From the NCBI GenBank assembly GCA_934183135.1, contig CAKPRX010000020.1, positions 1 through 28,034 of the forward strand: a DNA stretch of 28,034 bases, given 5' to 3'. This document shows, one piece after another, positions 7,914 to 16,134 of this stretch; position 1 is the first letter of the stretch; every line of letters starts with the position of its first letter. The stretch is from an uncultured Prevotella sp. (GTDB taxonomy: Bacteria > Bacteroidota > Bacteroidia > Bacteroidales > Bacteroidaceae). The translations under genes were made by a program, and so were the position numbers. The notes under the pieces were generated by a model. The model made no database searches, was not told the DNA's origin, and saw only the letters and a program-made list of their open reading frames with translations.

Positions 7914-8465
7914 TTATTTCTTTTTCTTGAACAAGCCCTTTACCTTGCCAAAGGCCCCTTTGGCAGCGTCGCCTATCTTGCTGGCAGTGCCTTTGACCCC
8001 GTCTTTCTGCACATCGGCAGCGCTTGGCACCTGGGTAGATACGCCAGGTACGGCTGCACTGGCGCTGGCTCTGGGCGGATAACCAGCCAACCCGCCGAAG
8101 TAGTTGTACAGTTCCTCATCGCGCTCGGGGCTGCCCGAGGTGGTCTTCACACTCGACTTGATGGTGCCTCCTCCCACGCTTGTCAGCGCTATCTCGGTGG
8201 GCGTGCCCTTGGCGTCGAGCGTTATGGTTACCTTGTACTGTCCCCTGGCGTTCTCCTTGGGTTTCAGGCTAAATGTCTCCTTGTTTCCCGTTTTCTTGTA
8301 GTTCAGGATAGAGTAGCAGGGGTCTGAGTCGCCGTCCATCCAGTAGAGTTTCTTGGCGCGGTCAATCACGTTGCGGCCACCGTCCATGTACAGGAGCTGA
8401 ATCTGGGCAGAGGCAGTTGTTACTACGGCCAGCAGGGCCATGGTTAGCAATAGTCTTGTCTTCAT
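7914..8465 (-). CDS. Secreted protein of unknown function, basic C-terminus
   Basis: The 183-residue product begins with a signal peptide (MKTRLLLTMALLAVVTTASA, cleavage near residue 20). The middle is a small beta-rich region (LLYMDGGRNVIDRAKKLYWM). After a low-complexity linker rich in Ala, Ser, Pro and Val, the chain ends in a short amphipathic lysine-rich segment, KGAFGKVKGLFKKKK. I do not recognise the family. The gene is monocistronic, with a TATCTTTG promoter box 44 bases upstream and a hairpin repeat about 90 bases past the stop. The basic tail could bind membrane or cell-wall polymers, but that is a guess. Confidence 0.8.
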   Translation of the reverse strand: MKTRLLLTMALLAVVTTASAQIQLLYMDGGRNVIDRAKKLYWMDGDSDPCYSILNYKKTGNKETFSLKPKENARGQYKVTITLDAKGTPTEIALTSVGGGTIKSSVKTTSGSPERDEELYNYFGGLAGYPPRASASAAVPGVSTQVPSAADVQKDGVKGTASKIGDAAKGAFGKVKGLFKKKK

Positions 8466-8508
8466 AATAGATTGTGTTAGATGTTATTAAAAAAATAAAC
8501 TGTCGTGG

Positions 8509-8516
8509 CAAAGATA
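8509..8516 (-). promoter_or_regulatory. Bacteroidales -7 box for the secreted-protein gene
   Basis: The minus strand reads TATCTTTG, an exact TAnnTTTG match, 44 bases before the start codon at 8465. No good TTTG -33 element stands 19-21 bases further upstream, so the call is moderate. Confidence 0.5.
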
Positions 8517-8723
8517 GTGATAAAGTTTAATACTGCCCCTATATTTGTCCTATTTTTTTATCCAGATGTAATAAAAAAGACGGCAGGCCATGGGCGTGGT
8601 GAGGCCGTGAGGCTCCGTATAGCCCTGTTTTGGGCCAAGGGCGTGTGGGTCAGTCCCCCCCCTGCCAGGGCGCCGGGTGCCCGCGGGCTTGTCCGCGGCC
8701 CATCATCCCCTCTGCCATAGACC
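8517..8723. other. Intergenic stretch without a recognised gene
   Basis: This is the gap between the divergently unsupported flanks of the secreted-protein gene promoter and the second hairpin repeat. It is AT-rich on the left and very GC-rich on the right, with a C9-like run near 8655-8663. Short open frames here have no start context, no family resemblance and overlap the symporter gene antisense, so none is called. Confidence 0.5.
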
Positions 8724-8764
8724 ATCACGGGCGAGCCCGCAGTAAGCGCAGGCTCGCCCGTAAT
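8724..8764. repeat. Hairpin repeat, second copy
   Basis: ATCACGGGCGAGCC and GGCTCGCCCGTAAT surround the same 13-base loop CGCAGTAAGCGCA as at 7784-7824. The copies are 940 bp apart in the same orientation and share a following AGTTTTCT-like tail and a CCCCTCT block upstream. It lies 30 bases past the end of the symporter gene. Confidence 0.8.
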
Positions 8765-8794
8765 GAGTTTTCTTATCTTATCTTTCTCCTTGTT

Positions 8795-10267
8795 TTACTT
8801 CTCCTTACGCCACAGCCGGCTCATGTCCTCCAGCGTCTTGCCCTTGGTCTCGGGCACCAGCCGCCATACAAACACGGCTGCCGCCACGCATATAGCGCCG
8901 TACAGGCCGTAGGTAAACCAGTGGCCAAAGTGGTCGCCCTCGGTGATGTGCATGTTGAACATGGGCACGAAGGTAGAGCTTACTATCCAGTTGAATATCC
9001 ACTGGAAGGCCACGGCTATGGCCACGGCCTTGCCCCGTATGGTGTTGGGGAAAATCTCGGCTATGAGCACCCAGCAGATGGGGCCCCACGACATCATGAA
9101 CGAGGCCGAGTAGAGCATGATGCCCAGCATGGTAGCCATCTGCATGGCGGCATTGCCGAAGGTGGCGGCCACCATGAAGGCGCCCACGGCCATGCCTATG
9201 CTGCCTATGATGAGCAGCGGCTTGCGCCCCAGCCGCTCTACGGTGAACACGGCTATCAGCGTAAACGATATGTTGACCACACCCATGATGACCGTCTGTA
9301 CCATGGGGTTGTCCATGCCCATGTCGCCGAAGATGCGCGGTGCGTAGTAGAGCACGGCGTTGATGCCTATGGCCTGCTGGAACACGCTCAGCATGATGCC
9401 TATGAATATACACAGGTACCCGTAGGCAAAGAGGCGTTCGGTCTTGACCGTCACGGTATTCTTGATGTCGGCCAGTATCTGCGCGGCGGCGCTGCCGTTG
9501 ATGCGCTCCAGCACCCGCATGGCCCGGTTCTCCTGGCCCGTCATTACCAGGTAGCGCGGCGTCTCGGGCACCAGGCAGATGAGCAGGGCGAAGAGGCCCG
9601 CGGGCACCGCCTCGCTGCCGAACATGTAGCGCCAGCCCGTGGCGGTGGTCCATGCCGCTGCGTCGGGGTTCACTATCTGGTTAACGCCATGCACCATCTC
9701 GATAACGGGGTTGTCGTGGCTGCCCAGGATGAGGAAGTTGACGAAGTAGACCACCAGCTGGCCGAAGATGATGGCAAACTGGTTCCAGCTCACCAGCATG
9801 CCGCGTATGTTGGACGGGGCCACCTCGCCTATGTACATGGGGCAGATGGCCGAGGCCAGTCCTACCCCCACGCCGCCTATGACGCGGTACACGTTGAACG
9901 CTATGAGCAGTCCCATCGAGGGCTCGCCCTCGCTGAAGAATAAGAACTCGGGGTACATGCTGCCCAGGGCCGAGATGAAGAAGAGCACGCCGGCCAGAAT
10001 GAGCGACCGCTTGCGGCCCAGGTTGGTGGCCAGCCAGCCCGAGATGGCACTGCCTATGACGCAGCCCACTAAGGCGCTGGCGCAGGTAAACCCGTGCCAC
10101 GCATTGGTATAGGTAAAGTCGGTGGCACCCATGAAGAATGCCTGGAGCCCCTTCTCGGCTCCCGAGATAACGGCTGTGTCGTAGCCAAAGAGCAGTCCGC
10201 CGATAACGGCCACTAACACAATACTGAACAGGTAGGCTCGGCTACCCCGTTGAGTTGTTTCCATCAT
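8795..10267 (-). CDS. xylE: XylE-like sugar:proton symporter (MFS sugar porter)
   Basis: The 490-residue protein has the twelve-helix sugar-porter layout and aligns along its whole length with E. coli XylE from memory. Equivalents of the xylose-binding residues are present: D30 in FGYDTAVISG, Q170 in NQFAIIFGQ, Q297-Q298 and N303 in FQQAIGIN, N332, W399 region and Q422-W423. Sugar-porter signatures LGRKRS (83-88), PETPRYL and PETKGKTLE near the end are intact. It probably imports D-xylose or a related pentose/hexose with a proton across the inner membrane. The gene stands alone, with its own promoter upstream. ATG at 10264 is an equally possible start. No xylose catabolic gene is nearby, so the substrate is inferred. 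Confidence 0.92.
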   Translation of the reverse strand: MMETTQRGSRAYLFSIVLVAVIGGLLFGYDTAVISGAEKGLQAFFMGATDFTYTNAWHGFTCASALVGCVIGSAISGWLATNLGRKRSLILAGVLFFISALGSMYPEFLFFSEGEPSMGLLIAFNVYRVIGGVGVGLASAICPMYIGEVAPSNIRGMLVSWNQFAIIFGQLVVYFVNFLILGSHDNPVIEMVHGVNQIVNPDAAAWTTATGWRYMFGSEAVPAGLFALLICLVPETPRYLVMTGQENRAMRVLERINGSAAAQILADIKNTVTVKTERLFAYGYLCIFIGIMLSVFQQAIGINAVLYYAPRIFGDMGMDNPMVQTVIMGVVNISFTLIAVFTVERLGRKPLLIIGSIGMAVGAFMVAATFGNAAMQMATMLGIMLYSASFMMSWGPICWVLIAEIFPNTIRGKAVAIAVAFQWIFNWIVSSTFVPMFNMHITEGDHFGHWFTYGLYGAICVAAAVFVWRLVPETKGKTLEDMSRLWRKEK

Positions 10268-10324
10268 GTTGTTGTTGCTTAGTTATATGTTTATTTAGGT
10301 TCGTTGTGTGCCTCTGCACAACTG

Positions 10325-10357
10325 CAAAAGTACTGAAAATAGTCTGCAGAACCGCAA
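10325..10357 (-). promoter_or_regulatory. Bacteroidales-type promoter of the symporter gene
   Basis: Read on the minus strand, TACTTTTG (10325-10332) matches the -7 box TAnnTTTG exactly, and a TTG lies 22 bases upstream (10355-10357). The start codon follows after about 57 bases of leader. Confidence 0.6.
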
Positions 10358-10426
10358 GAATGTCCTACTTTTTTAAGGGTAAGGCGGTAAAAAAATAAAA
10401 GACAAAAGGTGTGCGAGCCGCTGTGT

Positions 10427-10452
10427 ACTGATGGCTGCCGGCAGTCATCAGT
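10427..10452. repeat. 26-bp near-perfect palindrome
   Basis: ACTGATGGCTGCC is followed directly by GGCAGTCATCAGT; the arms differ from complementarity at one base and there is no loop. It lies between the divergent promoters of the symporter and sufT genes, so it could be an operator, but no regulator gene is adjacent. Confidence 0.6.
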
Positions 10453-10490
10453 CCCGTATGCCGCAATGATCGCCGAGTCCCGGCGAGCTC

Positions 10491-10525
10491 TTTTTACCTT
10501 TTTACCCTTTTACCTTTTTACCTTT
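10491..10525 (+). repeat. TTTTTACC-type degenerate short array
   Basis: Four units of the form TTTT(T)ACC(C) stand in tandem. This is the reverse-complement counterpart of 6876-6911, so the block between them is bounded by inverted arrays. A weaker, broken array lies at about 10371-10410. Confidence 0.7.
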
Positions 10526-10547
10526 ATTAAAATACTTGGCCATTTGC

Positions 10548-10578
10548 TTTGCCCTGTCTGCGGTTTGCATTATCTTTG
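10548..10578 (+). promoter_or_regulatory. Bacteroidales-type promoter of sufT-lpxH
   Basis: TTTG (10548-10551), a 19-base spacer and TATCTTTG (10571-10578) match the Bacteroidales sigma-ABfr consensus exactly. The ATG of sufT follows 24 bases later. Confidence 0.75.
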
Positions 10579-10602
10579 TACCTACAATCAAACACAACGA
10601 CT

Positions 10603-10923
10603 ATGACACAGGAAGAGAAAACCCGTATAGAGGAGCGCATCGTGGATGTGCTCAAGACCGTGTACGACCCCGAGATACCCGTGGATATATGGAACCTGGG
10701 CATGATTTACAAGATAGATGTCAGGGACGACGGCACGGTAGACATCGACATGACCTTCACGGCACCCTCGTGTCCCGCCGCCGACTTCATCCTGGAAGAC
10801 GTGCGTACCAAGGTGGAGTCTATAGACGACGTGAAGGCCGCCAACGTGAACCTGGTGTTCGAGCCGGCCTGGGACCAGAGCATGATGAGCGAAGAGGCAC
10901 GTGTAGAACTGGGTTTTGACTGA
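10603..10923 (+). CDS. sufT: SufT-like DUF59/MIP18-family iron-sulfur assembly protein
   Basis: The 106-residue protein is the DUF59 domain alone. It shows the early YDPEIPVDIWNLGMIY block, DMTFTAPSCPAAD with the conserved Cys57, and the C-terminal EPAWDQSMMSEEAR block. DUF59 proteins assist maturation of iron-sulfur proteins; single-domain forms in bacteria are called SufT. The start at 10603 is chosen because it follows a promoter match by 24 bases and gives the usual family length; the in-frame ATG at 10549 falls inside the promoter. The next gene follows after 3 bases, so the two are co-transcribed. No suf genes are adjacent, so the role is by family only. Confidence 0.9.
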   Translation: MTQEEKTRIEERIVDVLKTVYDPEIPVDIWNLGMIYKIDVRDDGTVDIDMTFTAPSCPAADFILEDVRTKVESIDDVKAANVNLVFEPAWDQSMMSEEARVELGFD

Positions 10924-10926
10924 GCC

Positions 10927-11691
10927 ATGGGTAACGTTTATTTCCTGTCAGATGCCCACCTGGGCTCGCTGGCCATCCCCCACGCCCGGATGCAGGAACG
11001 CAGGCTCGTGCGGTTCCTCGACAGCATCAAGACCAAGGCTTCGGCCATCTATATGCTCGGCGATATGTTCGATTTCTGGGACGAGTACCGCTACGTAGTG
11101 CCCAAGGGCTACACCCGTTTCCTCGGCAAGCTGTCCGAACTTACCGACAGCGGGGTCGAAGTACACTTCTTTACCGGCAACCACGACCTGTGGACCTACG
11201 GCTACCTGGAGCAGGAGTGTGGCGTGGTGGTACACAAGGCCCCCGTTACCACCGAGATACTCGGCCACGTGTTCTACCTGGCCCATGGCGACGGCCTGGG
11301 CGACCCCGACCCCAAGTACCACCTGCTCCGCGCCCTCTTTCACAGCCGGGTGTGCCAGCGGCTGCTCAATGCCATACACCCGCGCTGGGGCATGGCCCTC
11401 GGTCTCAACTGGGCCAAGCACAGCCGGCTCAAGCGCGCCGACGGCAAGGAGCCCCCTTACCAGGGCGAGGACCGCGAGTACCTGGTGCGCTATGCCAAGG
11501 ACTACCTGCGCAGCCATCAGGACATAGACTACTTCATGTTCGGACACCGGCACATAGAGCTGGACCTCATGCTGAGCCGCAAGACACGGCTGATGATACT
11601 GGGCGACTGGATATGGCAGTTTACCTATGCCGTTTTCGATGGCGAGCACATGTTTATGGAGACGTATGTCGAGGGCGAGAGTCGCCCCTGA
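10927..11691 (+). CDS. lpxH: UDP-2,3-diacylglucosamine diphosphatase-like phosphoesterase
   Basis: The 254-residue protein carries the calcineurin-like blocks SDAHLG (D9, H11), LGDMFDFW (D46), GNHD (N85, H86), HGD (H120) and GHRH (H207, H209), in the LpxH arrangement. LpxH hydrolyses UDP-2,3-diacylglucosamine to lipid X and UMP at the inner face of the inner membrane during lipid A synthesis. It has no signal peptide, in keeping with a cytosolic enzyme, unlike the exported phosphoesterase at 5372-6883. It starts 3 bases after sufT. An LpxH-like enzyme of slightly different substrate cannot be ruled out. Confidence 0.88.
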   Translation: MGNVYFLSDAHLGSLAIPHARMQERRLVRFLDSIKTKASAIYMLGDMFDFWDEYRYVVPKGYTRFLGKLSELTDSGVEVHFFTGNHDLWTYGYLEQECGVVVHKAPVTTEILGHVFYLAHGDGLGDPDPKYHLLRALFHSRVCQRLLNAIHPRWGMALGLNWAKHSRLKRADGKEPPYQGEDREYLVRYAKDYLRSHQDIDYFMFGHRHIELDLMLSRKTRLMILGDWIWQFTYAVFDGEHMFMETYVEGESRP

Positions 11692-11746
11692 GGTCGCTTT
11701 AACGTTTATTACAAAAAGAAATTTTGTAAAAACAATATATAAGACA

Positions 11747-11791
11747 AAAAAAAAGGCTACTTTTGTTACCAGTTAACACAAGTAGCCTTTT
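11747..11791 (+). terminator. Intrinsic terminator after lpxH, possibly bidirectional
   Basis: AAAAGGCTACTT and AAGTAGCCTTTT form a strong stem extended by TGT/ACA with one mismatch around the loop near TACCAGTTAAC. A T run follows on the plus strand and an A9 run precedes it, giving a U tract on the other strand. It ends 85 bases before fucI. The left arm also contains TACTTTTG (11758-11765). Confidence 0.8.
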
Positions 11792-11876
11792 AATGTAACC
11801 TTACACGATACCCGTAGTACTGAGAGGCCACTGGCTAAGAACCGATAACTGTCTAACAACATAAACGAATAAAACC

Positions 11877-13652
11877 ATGAAGTATCCTAAGATTGGAATC
11901 CGCCCCACTATCGACGGCCGTCAGGGCGGCGTGCGCGAAAGTCTTGAAGACAAGACCATGGCGTTGGCTCACGCAGTAGCCGAACTCATCTCCAAGAATA
12001 TCAAGAACGGCGACGGCTCGCCCGTAGAGTGCGTCATAGCCGACGGAACCATAGGCCGCGTGGCCGAGAGCGCCGCCTGTGCCGAGAAGTTTGAGCGCGA
12101 GGGCGTGGGAAGCACCATTACCGTTACCTCGTGCTGGTGCTACGGCTCAGAGACCATGGATATGAATCCACATTACCCCAAGGCGGTATGGGGATTTAAC
12201 GGCACGGAGCGCCCGGGTGCCGTGTACCTGGCCGCCGTACTGGCCGCACACGCCCAGAAGGGCTTGCCGGCCTTCGGCATCTACGGCCACGATGTACAGG
12301 ACCTCAATGACAACACCATACCGGCCGATGTGGCCGAGAAGATACTCCGCTTTGCCCGCGCAGCCCAGGCCGTGGCCACCATGCGTGGCAAGGGCTACCT
12401 GAGCATGGGCAACACCTGTATGGGCATAGCCGGCAGCATCGTCAATGCCGACTTCTTCCAGGACTACCTGGGTATGCGTACAGAATATGTGGACCTCGTG
12501 GAAATCCTGCGCCGTATCGAGGAGGGTATCTACGACCCCGAGGAGTACCAGAAGGCCATGGCCTGGACCGAGAAGTACTGCAAGGTCAACGAGGGCCACG
12601 ACTACAACACCGAGAAGGGCAAGGCCAAGACCCGCAGCCAGAAGGACGAGGACTGGGAGTTCACCGTCAAGAACATGCTTATCATTAACGACCTTATGCA
12701 CGGCAACCCCAAGCTCCTTGACCTCGGTTTCAAGGAGGAGAGCCTCGGCCACAACGCTATCGCAGCCGGTGTGCAGGGCCAGCGTCAGTGGACAGACTAC
12801 AAGCCGAACTTCGACTTCCCCGAATCACTGATGTGTACGTCGTTCGACTGGAACGGCATACGCGAGGCCAACGTGCTGGCCACCGAGAACGACTCTCTGA
12901 ACGGCGTGGCCATGCTCTTTGGCCATCTGCTCACCAACAAGGGCGTCATGTTCTCGGACATCCGTACCTACTGGAGCCCCGAGGCTGTTAAGCGCGTTAC
13001 CGGCAAGGAGCCCACAGGCATGGCCGCAGGCGGATTTATCCACCTCATCAACTCGGGAGCCACCACGCTCGACGCCACCGGTGCCATGACCGATGCCGAG
13101 GGTAACCCCACGATGAAGAACCCATGGGATATGACCCAGGCCGATGTAGAAGCCTGTCTGAAGGCCACCACCTGGTATCCCGCCGACAGAGACTACTTCC
13201 GCGGAGGCGGTTTCTCGAGCAACTTCCTTACCCGTGGCGGCATGCCGATGACCATGATGCGTGTAAACATTGTCAAGGGCTTAGGCCCCGTGCTTCAGAT
13301 AGCCGAGGGATGGACCGTGGAGCTCGACCCAGCCATCCACGACATCCTCAACAAGCGCACGGACAAGACATGGCCTACCACCTGGTTTGTGCCAAGGCTC
13401 GACGCTACCCGCGATGCCTTCAAGGACGTCTACTCGGTGATGAATAACTGGGGCGCCAACCACGGGGCCATCGCCTACGGCCACATTGGAGCCGACATCA
13501 TTACCCTGGCCTCGATACTGCGCATCCCCGTATGTATGCACAACGTGGCCGACGACAAGATATTCCGTCCCGCAGCCTGGAACGCTTTCGGTATGGACAA
13601 GGAGGGTGCCGACTACCGCGCCTGCGCCAACTTCGGTCCTATCTATAAGTAA
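11877..13652 (+). CDS. fucI: L-fucose isomerase
   Basis: This 591-residue protein equals the E. coli FucI length and is similar throughout (start [20 protein letters not shown]; end [19 protein letters not shown]). The Mn-binding residues fall at Glu337 (ATENDSLNG), Asp361 ([12 protein letters not shown]) and His529 (NHG, E. coli His528). The cytosolic enzyme converts L-fucose to L-fuculose, and also acts on D-arabinose in E. coli. A fucose permease gene follows 108 bases downstream, supporting fucose as substrate. The kinase, aldolase and regulator of the pathway are not in the window. A putative terminator lies between the two genes, so partial read-through is likely. Confidence 0.96.
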   Translation: MKYPKIGIRPTIDGRQGGVRESLEDKTMALAHAVAELISKNIKNGDGSPVECVIADGTIGRVAESAACAEKFEREGVGSTITVTSCWCYGSETMDMNPHYPKAVWGFNGTERPGAVYLAAVLAAHAQKGLPAFGIYGHDVQDLNDNTIPADVAEKILRFARAAQAVATMRGKGYLSMGNTCMGIAGSIVNADFFQDYLGMRTEYVDLVEILRRIEEGIYDPEEYQKAMAWTEKYCKVNEGHDYNTEKGKAKTRSQKDEDWEFTVKNMLIINDLMHGNPKLLDLGFKEESLGHNAIAAGVQGQRQWTDYKPNFDFPESLMCTSFDWNGIREANVLATENDSLNGVAMLFGHLLTNKGVMFSDIRTYWSPEAVKRVTGKEPTGMAAGGFIHLINSGATTLDATGAMTDAEGNPTMKNPWDMTQADVEACLKATTWYPADRDYFRGGGFSSNFLTRGGMPMTMMRVNIVKGLGPVLQIAEGWTVELDPAIHDILNKRTDKTWPTTWFVPRLDATRDAFKDVYSVMNNWGANHGAIAYGHIGADIITLASILRIPVCMHNVADDKIFRPAAWNAFGMDKEGADYRACANFGPIYK

Positions 13653-13682
13653 CCACTGCGAACACCTACATTGTAATTAATG

Positions 13683-13748
13683 AATGGGGGAGTCCGGAAG
13701 CCGCCCTGGCGGTAGCCATAGCCCGGCTCCCCCATTGTCTTTTTACCG
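13683..13748 (+). terminator. Attenuating terminator between fucI and fucP
   Basis: AATGGGGGAG and CTCCCCCATT pair as the outer stem, with an inner CCGCC/GGCGG hairpin and a GTCTTTTT tail. It would lower read-through from fucI to fucP, as no separate promoter for fucP was recognised. Confidence 0.65.
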
Positions 13749-13760
13749 CTAATAATAACT

Positions 13761-15065
13761 ATGAAATCTTCTCGATTAGTAGAACGTAAGTATCTCGTAC
13801 CCTTTATCCTGCTCACGGTGCTCTTTGCCCTGTGGGGATTTGCCAATGACATTACCAACCCCATGGTGGCGGCCTTTCAGACGGTGATGGAACTCAAGGC
13901 GTCCAAGGCCTCGCTGGTACAGTTTGCCTTTTATGGCGGCTATGCCACCATGGCCGTGCCCGCAGCCCTCTTCATACGCCGCTATAGCTACAAGAGCGGC
14001 ATCATGCTGGGTTTGGCGCTCTACGCCGTGGGTGCCTTTCTCTTCATTCCGGCCGCGGCTTATCAGCAGTTCTCCTTCTTCTGCGTATCGCTGTACGTGC
14101 TCACTTTCGGGCTGGCTTTCCTGGAGACCACGGCCAATCCCTTTATCCTCTCCTTGGGCTCCAAGGACACGGCCACGCGCCGCCTGAACCTGGCGCAGGC
14201 TTTCAACCCCTTGGGGTCGCTCATGGGCATGGGCGTGGCCTCGTTCGTGGTGCTGCCCGACCTGTGGTCCGACCGGCGCGACGCTGCCGGCAACATCCTG
14301 TTCTCCTCGCTGAGCGAGGCCGATAAGGCGGGCATACGCCTGCACGACCTGGCGGTGATACGCGACCCCTATGTGGCCATAGGACTGGTGGTGGTCATCA
14401 TGCTCATCGTCATCGGCATTACCCGTATGCCCAAGCGCGACACCCCGGAGGCACAGGGTAGCCTGCGGTGCACCTTCGGCCGGCTGGTGGCCAACAGGGC
14501 TTATGTCGAGGGCGTGTTTACGCAGATGTTCTACGTGGCCGCGCAGATCATGGTATGGACCTTTATCATACAGTATGCCGACAACTTAGGCATCAACAAG
14601 GCTACCGCTCAGACGTATAACATTGTGGCCATGGTGTTCTTCCTCTGCGGCCGGTTCATCAGCACTTTCCTTATGCGTTATGTCAATACGCGCCTGCTGT
14701 TGGCCGTGTTTGCCGTGGGAGCCGGCCTGTGTACCCTGGGTACCATCTTCATAGTGGGCCTGACGGGCCTCTACTGCCTGGTGGCCATCAGCATCTTCAT
14801 GTCGCTCATGTTCCCCACCATATACGGTATAGCCCTTGAGAACGTGAGCCACGAGGATGCCAGCCTGGGGGCCGCCTTCCTGGTCATGGCCATCGTGGGC
14901 GGAGCCATTATGCCCCCGCTCCAGGGCATGATTATCGACCAGGGCACCGTGCTGGGCCTGCCAGCCGTCAATGCCTCCTTTGTGCTGCCCCTCATCAGCT
15001 TCTGTGTGGTATGTGCCTACGGCATCAGCCAGTATCGCGCCAGTCGGCGCGCGGCCACCGCATAG
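13761..15065 (+). CDS. fucP: L-fucose:proton symporter (FucP-like MFS permease)
   Basis: The 434-residue protein has twelve predicted transmembrane segments and FucP blocks: LWGFANDITNP (residues 25-34, Asp30), SYKSGI, LETTANPF with the conserved Glu122 (E. coli Glu135), RLNLAQAFNPLG and FPTIYGIALENV. Fucose symporters couple L-fucose uptake to protons at the inner membrane. It follows fucI on the same strand. The acidic residue aligning near E. coli Asp46 is offset: here the Asp is three places earlier, and Asn is at the Asp46 position in the ungapped alignment. This form is usual in Bacteroidota FucP as far as I recall. Confidence 0.93.
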   Translation: MKSSRLVERKYLVPFILLTVLFALWGFANDITNPMVAAFQTVMELKASKASLVQFAFYGGYATMAVPAALFIRRYSYKSGIMLGLALYAVGAFLFIPAAAYQQFSFFCVSLYVLTFGLAFLETTANPFILSLGSKDTATRRLNLAQAFNPLGSLMGMGVASFVVLPDLWSDRRDAAGNILFSSLSEADKAGIRLHDLAVIRDPYVAIGLVVVIMLIVIGITRMPKRDTPEAQGSLRCTFGRLVANRAYVEGVFTQMFYVAAQIMVWTFIIQYADNLGINKATAQTYNIVAMVFFLCGRFISTFLMRYVNTRLLLAVFAVGAGLCTLGTIFIVGLTGLYCLVAISIFMSLMFPTIYGIALENVSHEDASLGAAFLVMAIVGGAIMPPLQGMIIDQGTVLGLPAVNASFVLPLISFCVVCAYGISQYRASRRAATA

Positions 15066-15090
15066 CGTACCTCGCGCAGTCCTTTATATC

Positions 15091-15133
15091 AGGCCATCAA
15101 CCCGTGTTAGCCACGCGTTGATGGCCTTTATTA
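15091..15133 (+). terminator. Intrinsic terminator of fucP
   Basis: AGGCCATCAAC and GTTGATGGCCT pair perfectly over 11 bp around a 16-base loop, followed by a TTATTAAT tail. It begins 26 bases past the fucP stop. Confidence 0.8.
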
Positions 15134-15184
15134 ATGGGGTGATGGTTAAAAGATGTTAGGGGGGGTATCTTTTCGCCCAAAACG

Positions 15185-15215
15185 TTTGCCGTCATGTTTT
15201 TTTTGCCTAAATTTG
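15185..15215 (+). promoter_or_regulatory. Bacteroidales-type promoter of the 15274-15987 gene
   Basis: TTTG (15185-15188), a 19-base spacer and TAAATTTG (15208-15215) match the consensus exactly. The leader to the ATG is about 55 bases. Confidence 0.75.
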
Positions 15216-15273
15216 AGGCGTTATCTATTAACGGAGAGCGCTCCAAGTGTCTAATCTTAATTTTTTTGCCGTA

Positions 15274-15987
15274 ATGAAACGAGTTATTACGATGATGGCC
15301 ATGCTGCTCATGGTAGCCAGCCTGGCTTATGGACAGAACATTATCCGCGACTATGCGCCCCACACCAAGCGTGGCGAGCTGCCCCCTGCGTGGATTAAGA
15401 ACAAGGTGACCCCTGCACAGTACGACTCGCTGGCCCGGGTGTCCAAGTATTACTGGGTGAACTATGACTACTTTAAGCGCCGTGACCTTACTAAGGCCGA
15501 CATCCGCGACTATGTAAGACAGGCAGGCACTATGCTGTCCGAGAAGCGACTGCAGAGGCTGAAGAAGGCACCTACCGACACCTGTTACTACGACGTTTAC
15601 CGAGGGGCCGAATACCTGAAACCTTTCATGGCGGCTACCGCTGCCAATGGCGACAAGGAGCTGAAGTTCATAGTCTACTCCGAGATAGACGGCTATGATG
15701 CCCATGTGATGGTCGAGGTCCGGGTGCAGCATGGCAAGAACGGCAACCCTGTCTTCTCGGGCATCCGGGCCGTACCTTATAGCCTGTCGGGGCTTAAAGT
15801 GGAACTTGAGGATATGGACATACACGCCACTCCCCGTGCTGGTAGCTCCGTAACCCCTAATGGTGTCTATGACACATCGACAGTGCTGCCCGAGTTTGGC
15901 ATCTGTGGCCTGCTCAAGTTTGAGGACGCCAAGGGCTATCACCATACTGAGCTTGTAAATAAGAAATTCTGCCTTTCGGTAGAGTAG
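15274..15987 (+). CDS. Secreted protein of unknown function
   Basis: The 237-residue product has a signal peptide (MKRVITMMAMLLMVASLAYG). The ATG at 15274 is preferred over the GTG at 15247 because it gives a standard signal peptide and follows a promoter by the usual distance. The mature part has a helical N-terminal half with many charged residues and a C-terminal half with beta-like segments (ELKFIVYSEIDGYDAHVMVEVRV). There are three Cys in the mature part. I do not recognise the family. It is flanked by terminators on both sides and is thus a single-gene unit. Confidence 0.85.
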   Translation: MKRVITMMAMLLMVASLAYGQNIIRDYAPHTKRGELPPAWIKNKVTPAQYDSLARVSKYYWVNYDYFKRRDLTKADIRDYVRQAGTMLSEKRLQRLKKAPTDTCYYDVYRGAEYLKPFMAATAANGDKELKFIVYSEIDGYDAHVMVEVRVQHGKNGNPVFSGIRAVPYSLSGLKVELEDMDIHATPRAGSSVTPNGVYDTSTVLPEFGICGLLKFEDAKGYHHTELVNKKFCLSVE

Positions 15988-16045
15988 CCGTCCGTCCGGG
16001 CGATGCAGCCATGGCCAACGGCCATTAGACGATATTTATAAAGCG

Positions 16046-16091
16046 GAGAGCCATCCCCTCGGCCTGTGGGCTGAGCGGATGGCTCTCTCTT
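16046..16091. terminator. Terminator between converging genes
   Basis: GAGAGCCATCC and GGATGGCTCTC form an 11-bp stem, and CTCGGCC with GGCTGAG form a second stem inside the loop. A T-containing tail follows on the plus strand. It lies between the 15274-15987 gene and ackA, which converge on it, so it may serve both. Confidence 0.75.
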
Positions 16092-16134
16092 ATAGAGGGT
16101 GGCGGCCACCGGGGCTGCCACTGCTGTGGTCGTT

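Noticed and set aside
7330..8082. Plus-strand 250-codon frame running from repeat A into the secreted-protein gene
   Set aside because: It runs through the repeat's hairpins and then antisense to a gene with its own promoter and signal peptide.
8630..9943. Long plus-strand open frame (437 codons) opposite the symporter gene
   Set aside because: The minus-strand gene is a full-length, motif-complete transporter. The opposite frame is rich in His, Gly, Ala and Val without domains, as expected of an antisense shadow in GC-rich DNA.
15150..15175. GATGTTAGGGGGG shared with the edge of copy B near 21268
   Set aside because: A 13-base match is expected a few times by chance in a 28-kb window, and the flanks do not agree, so I do not treat it as an attachment site.
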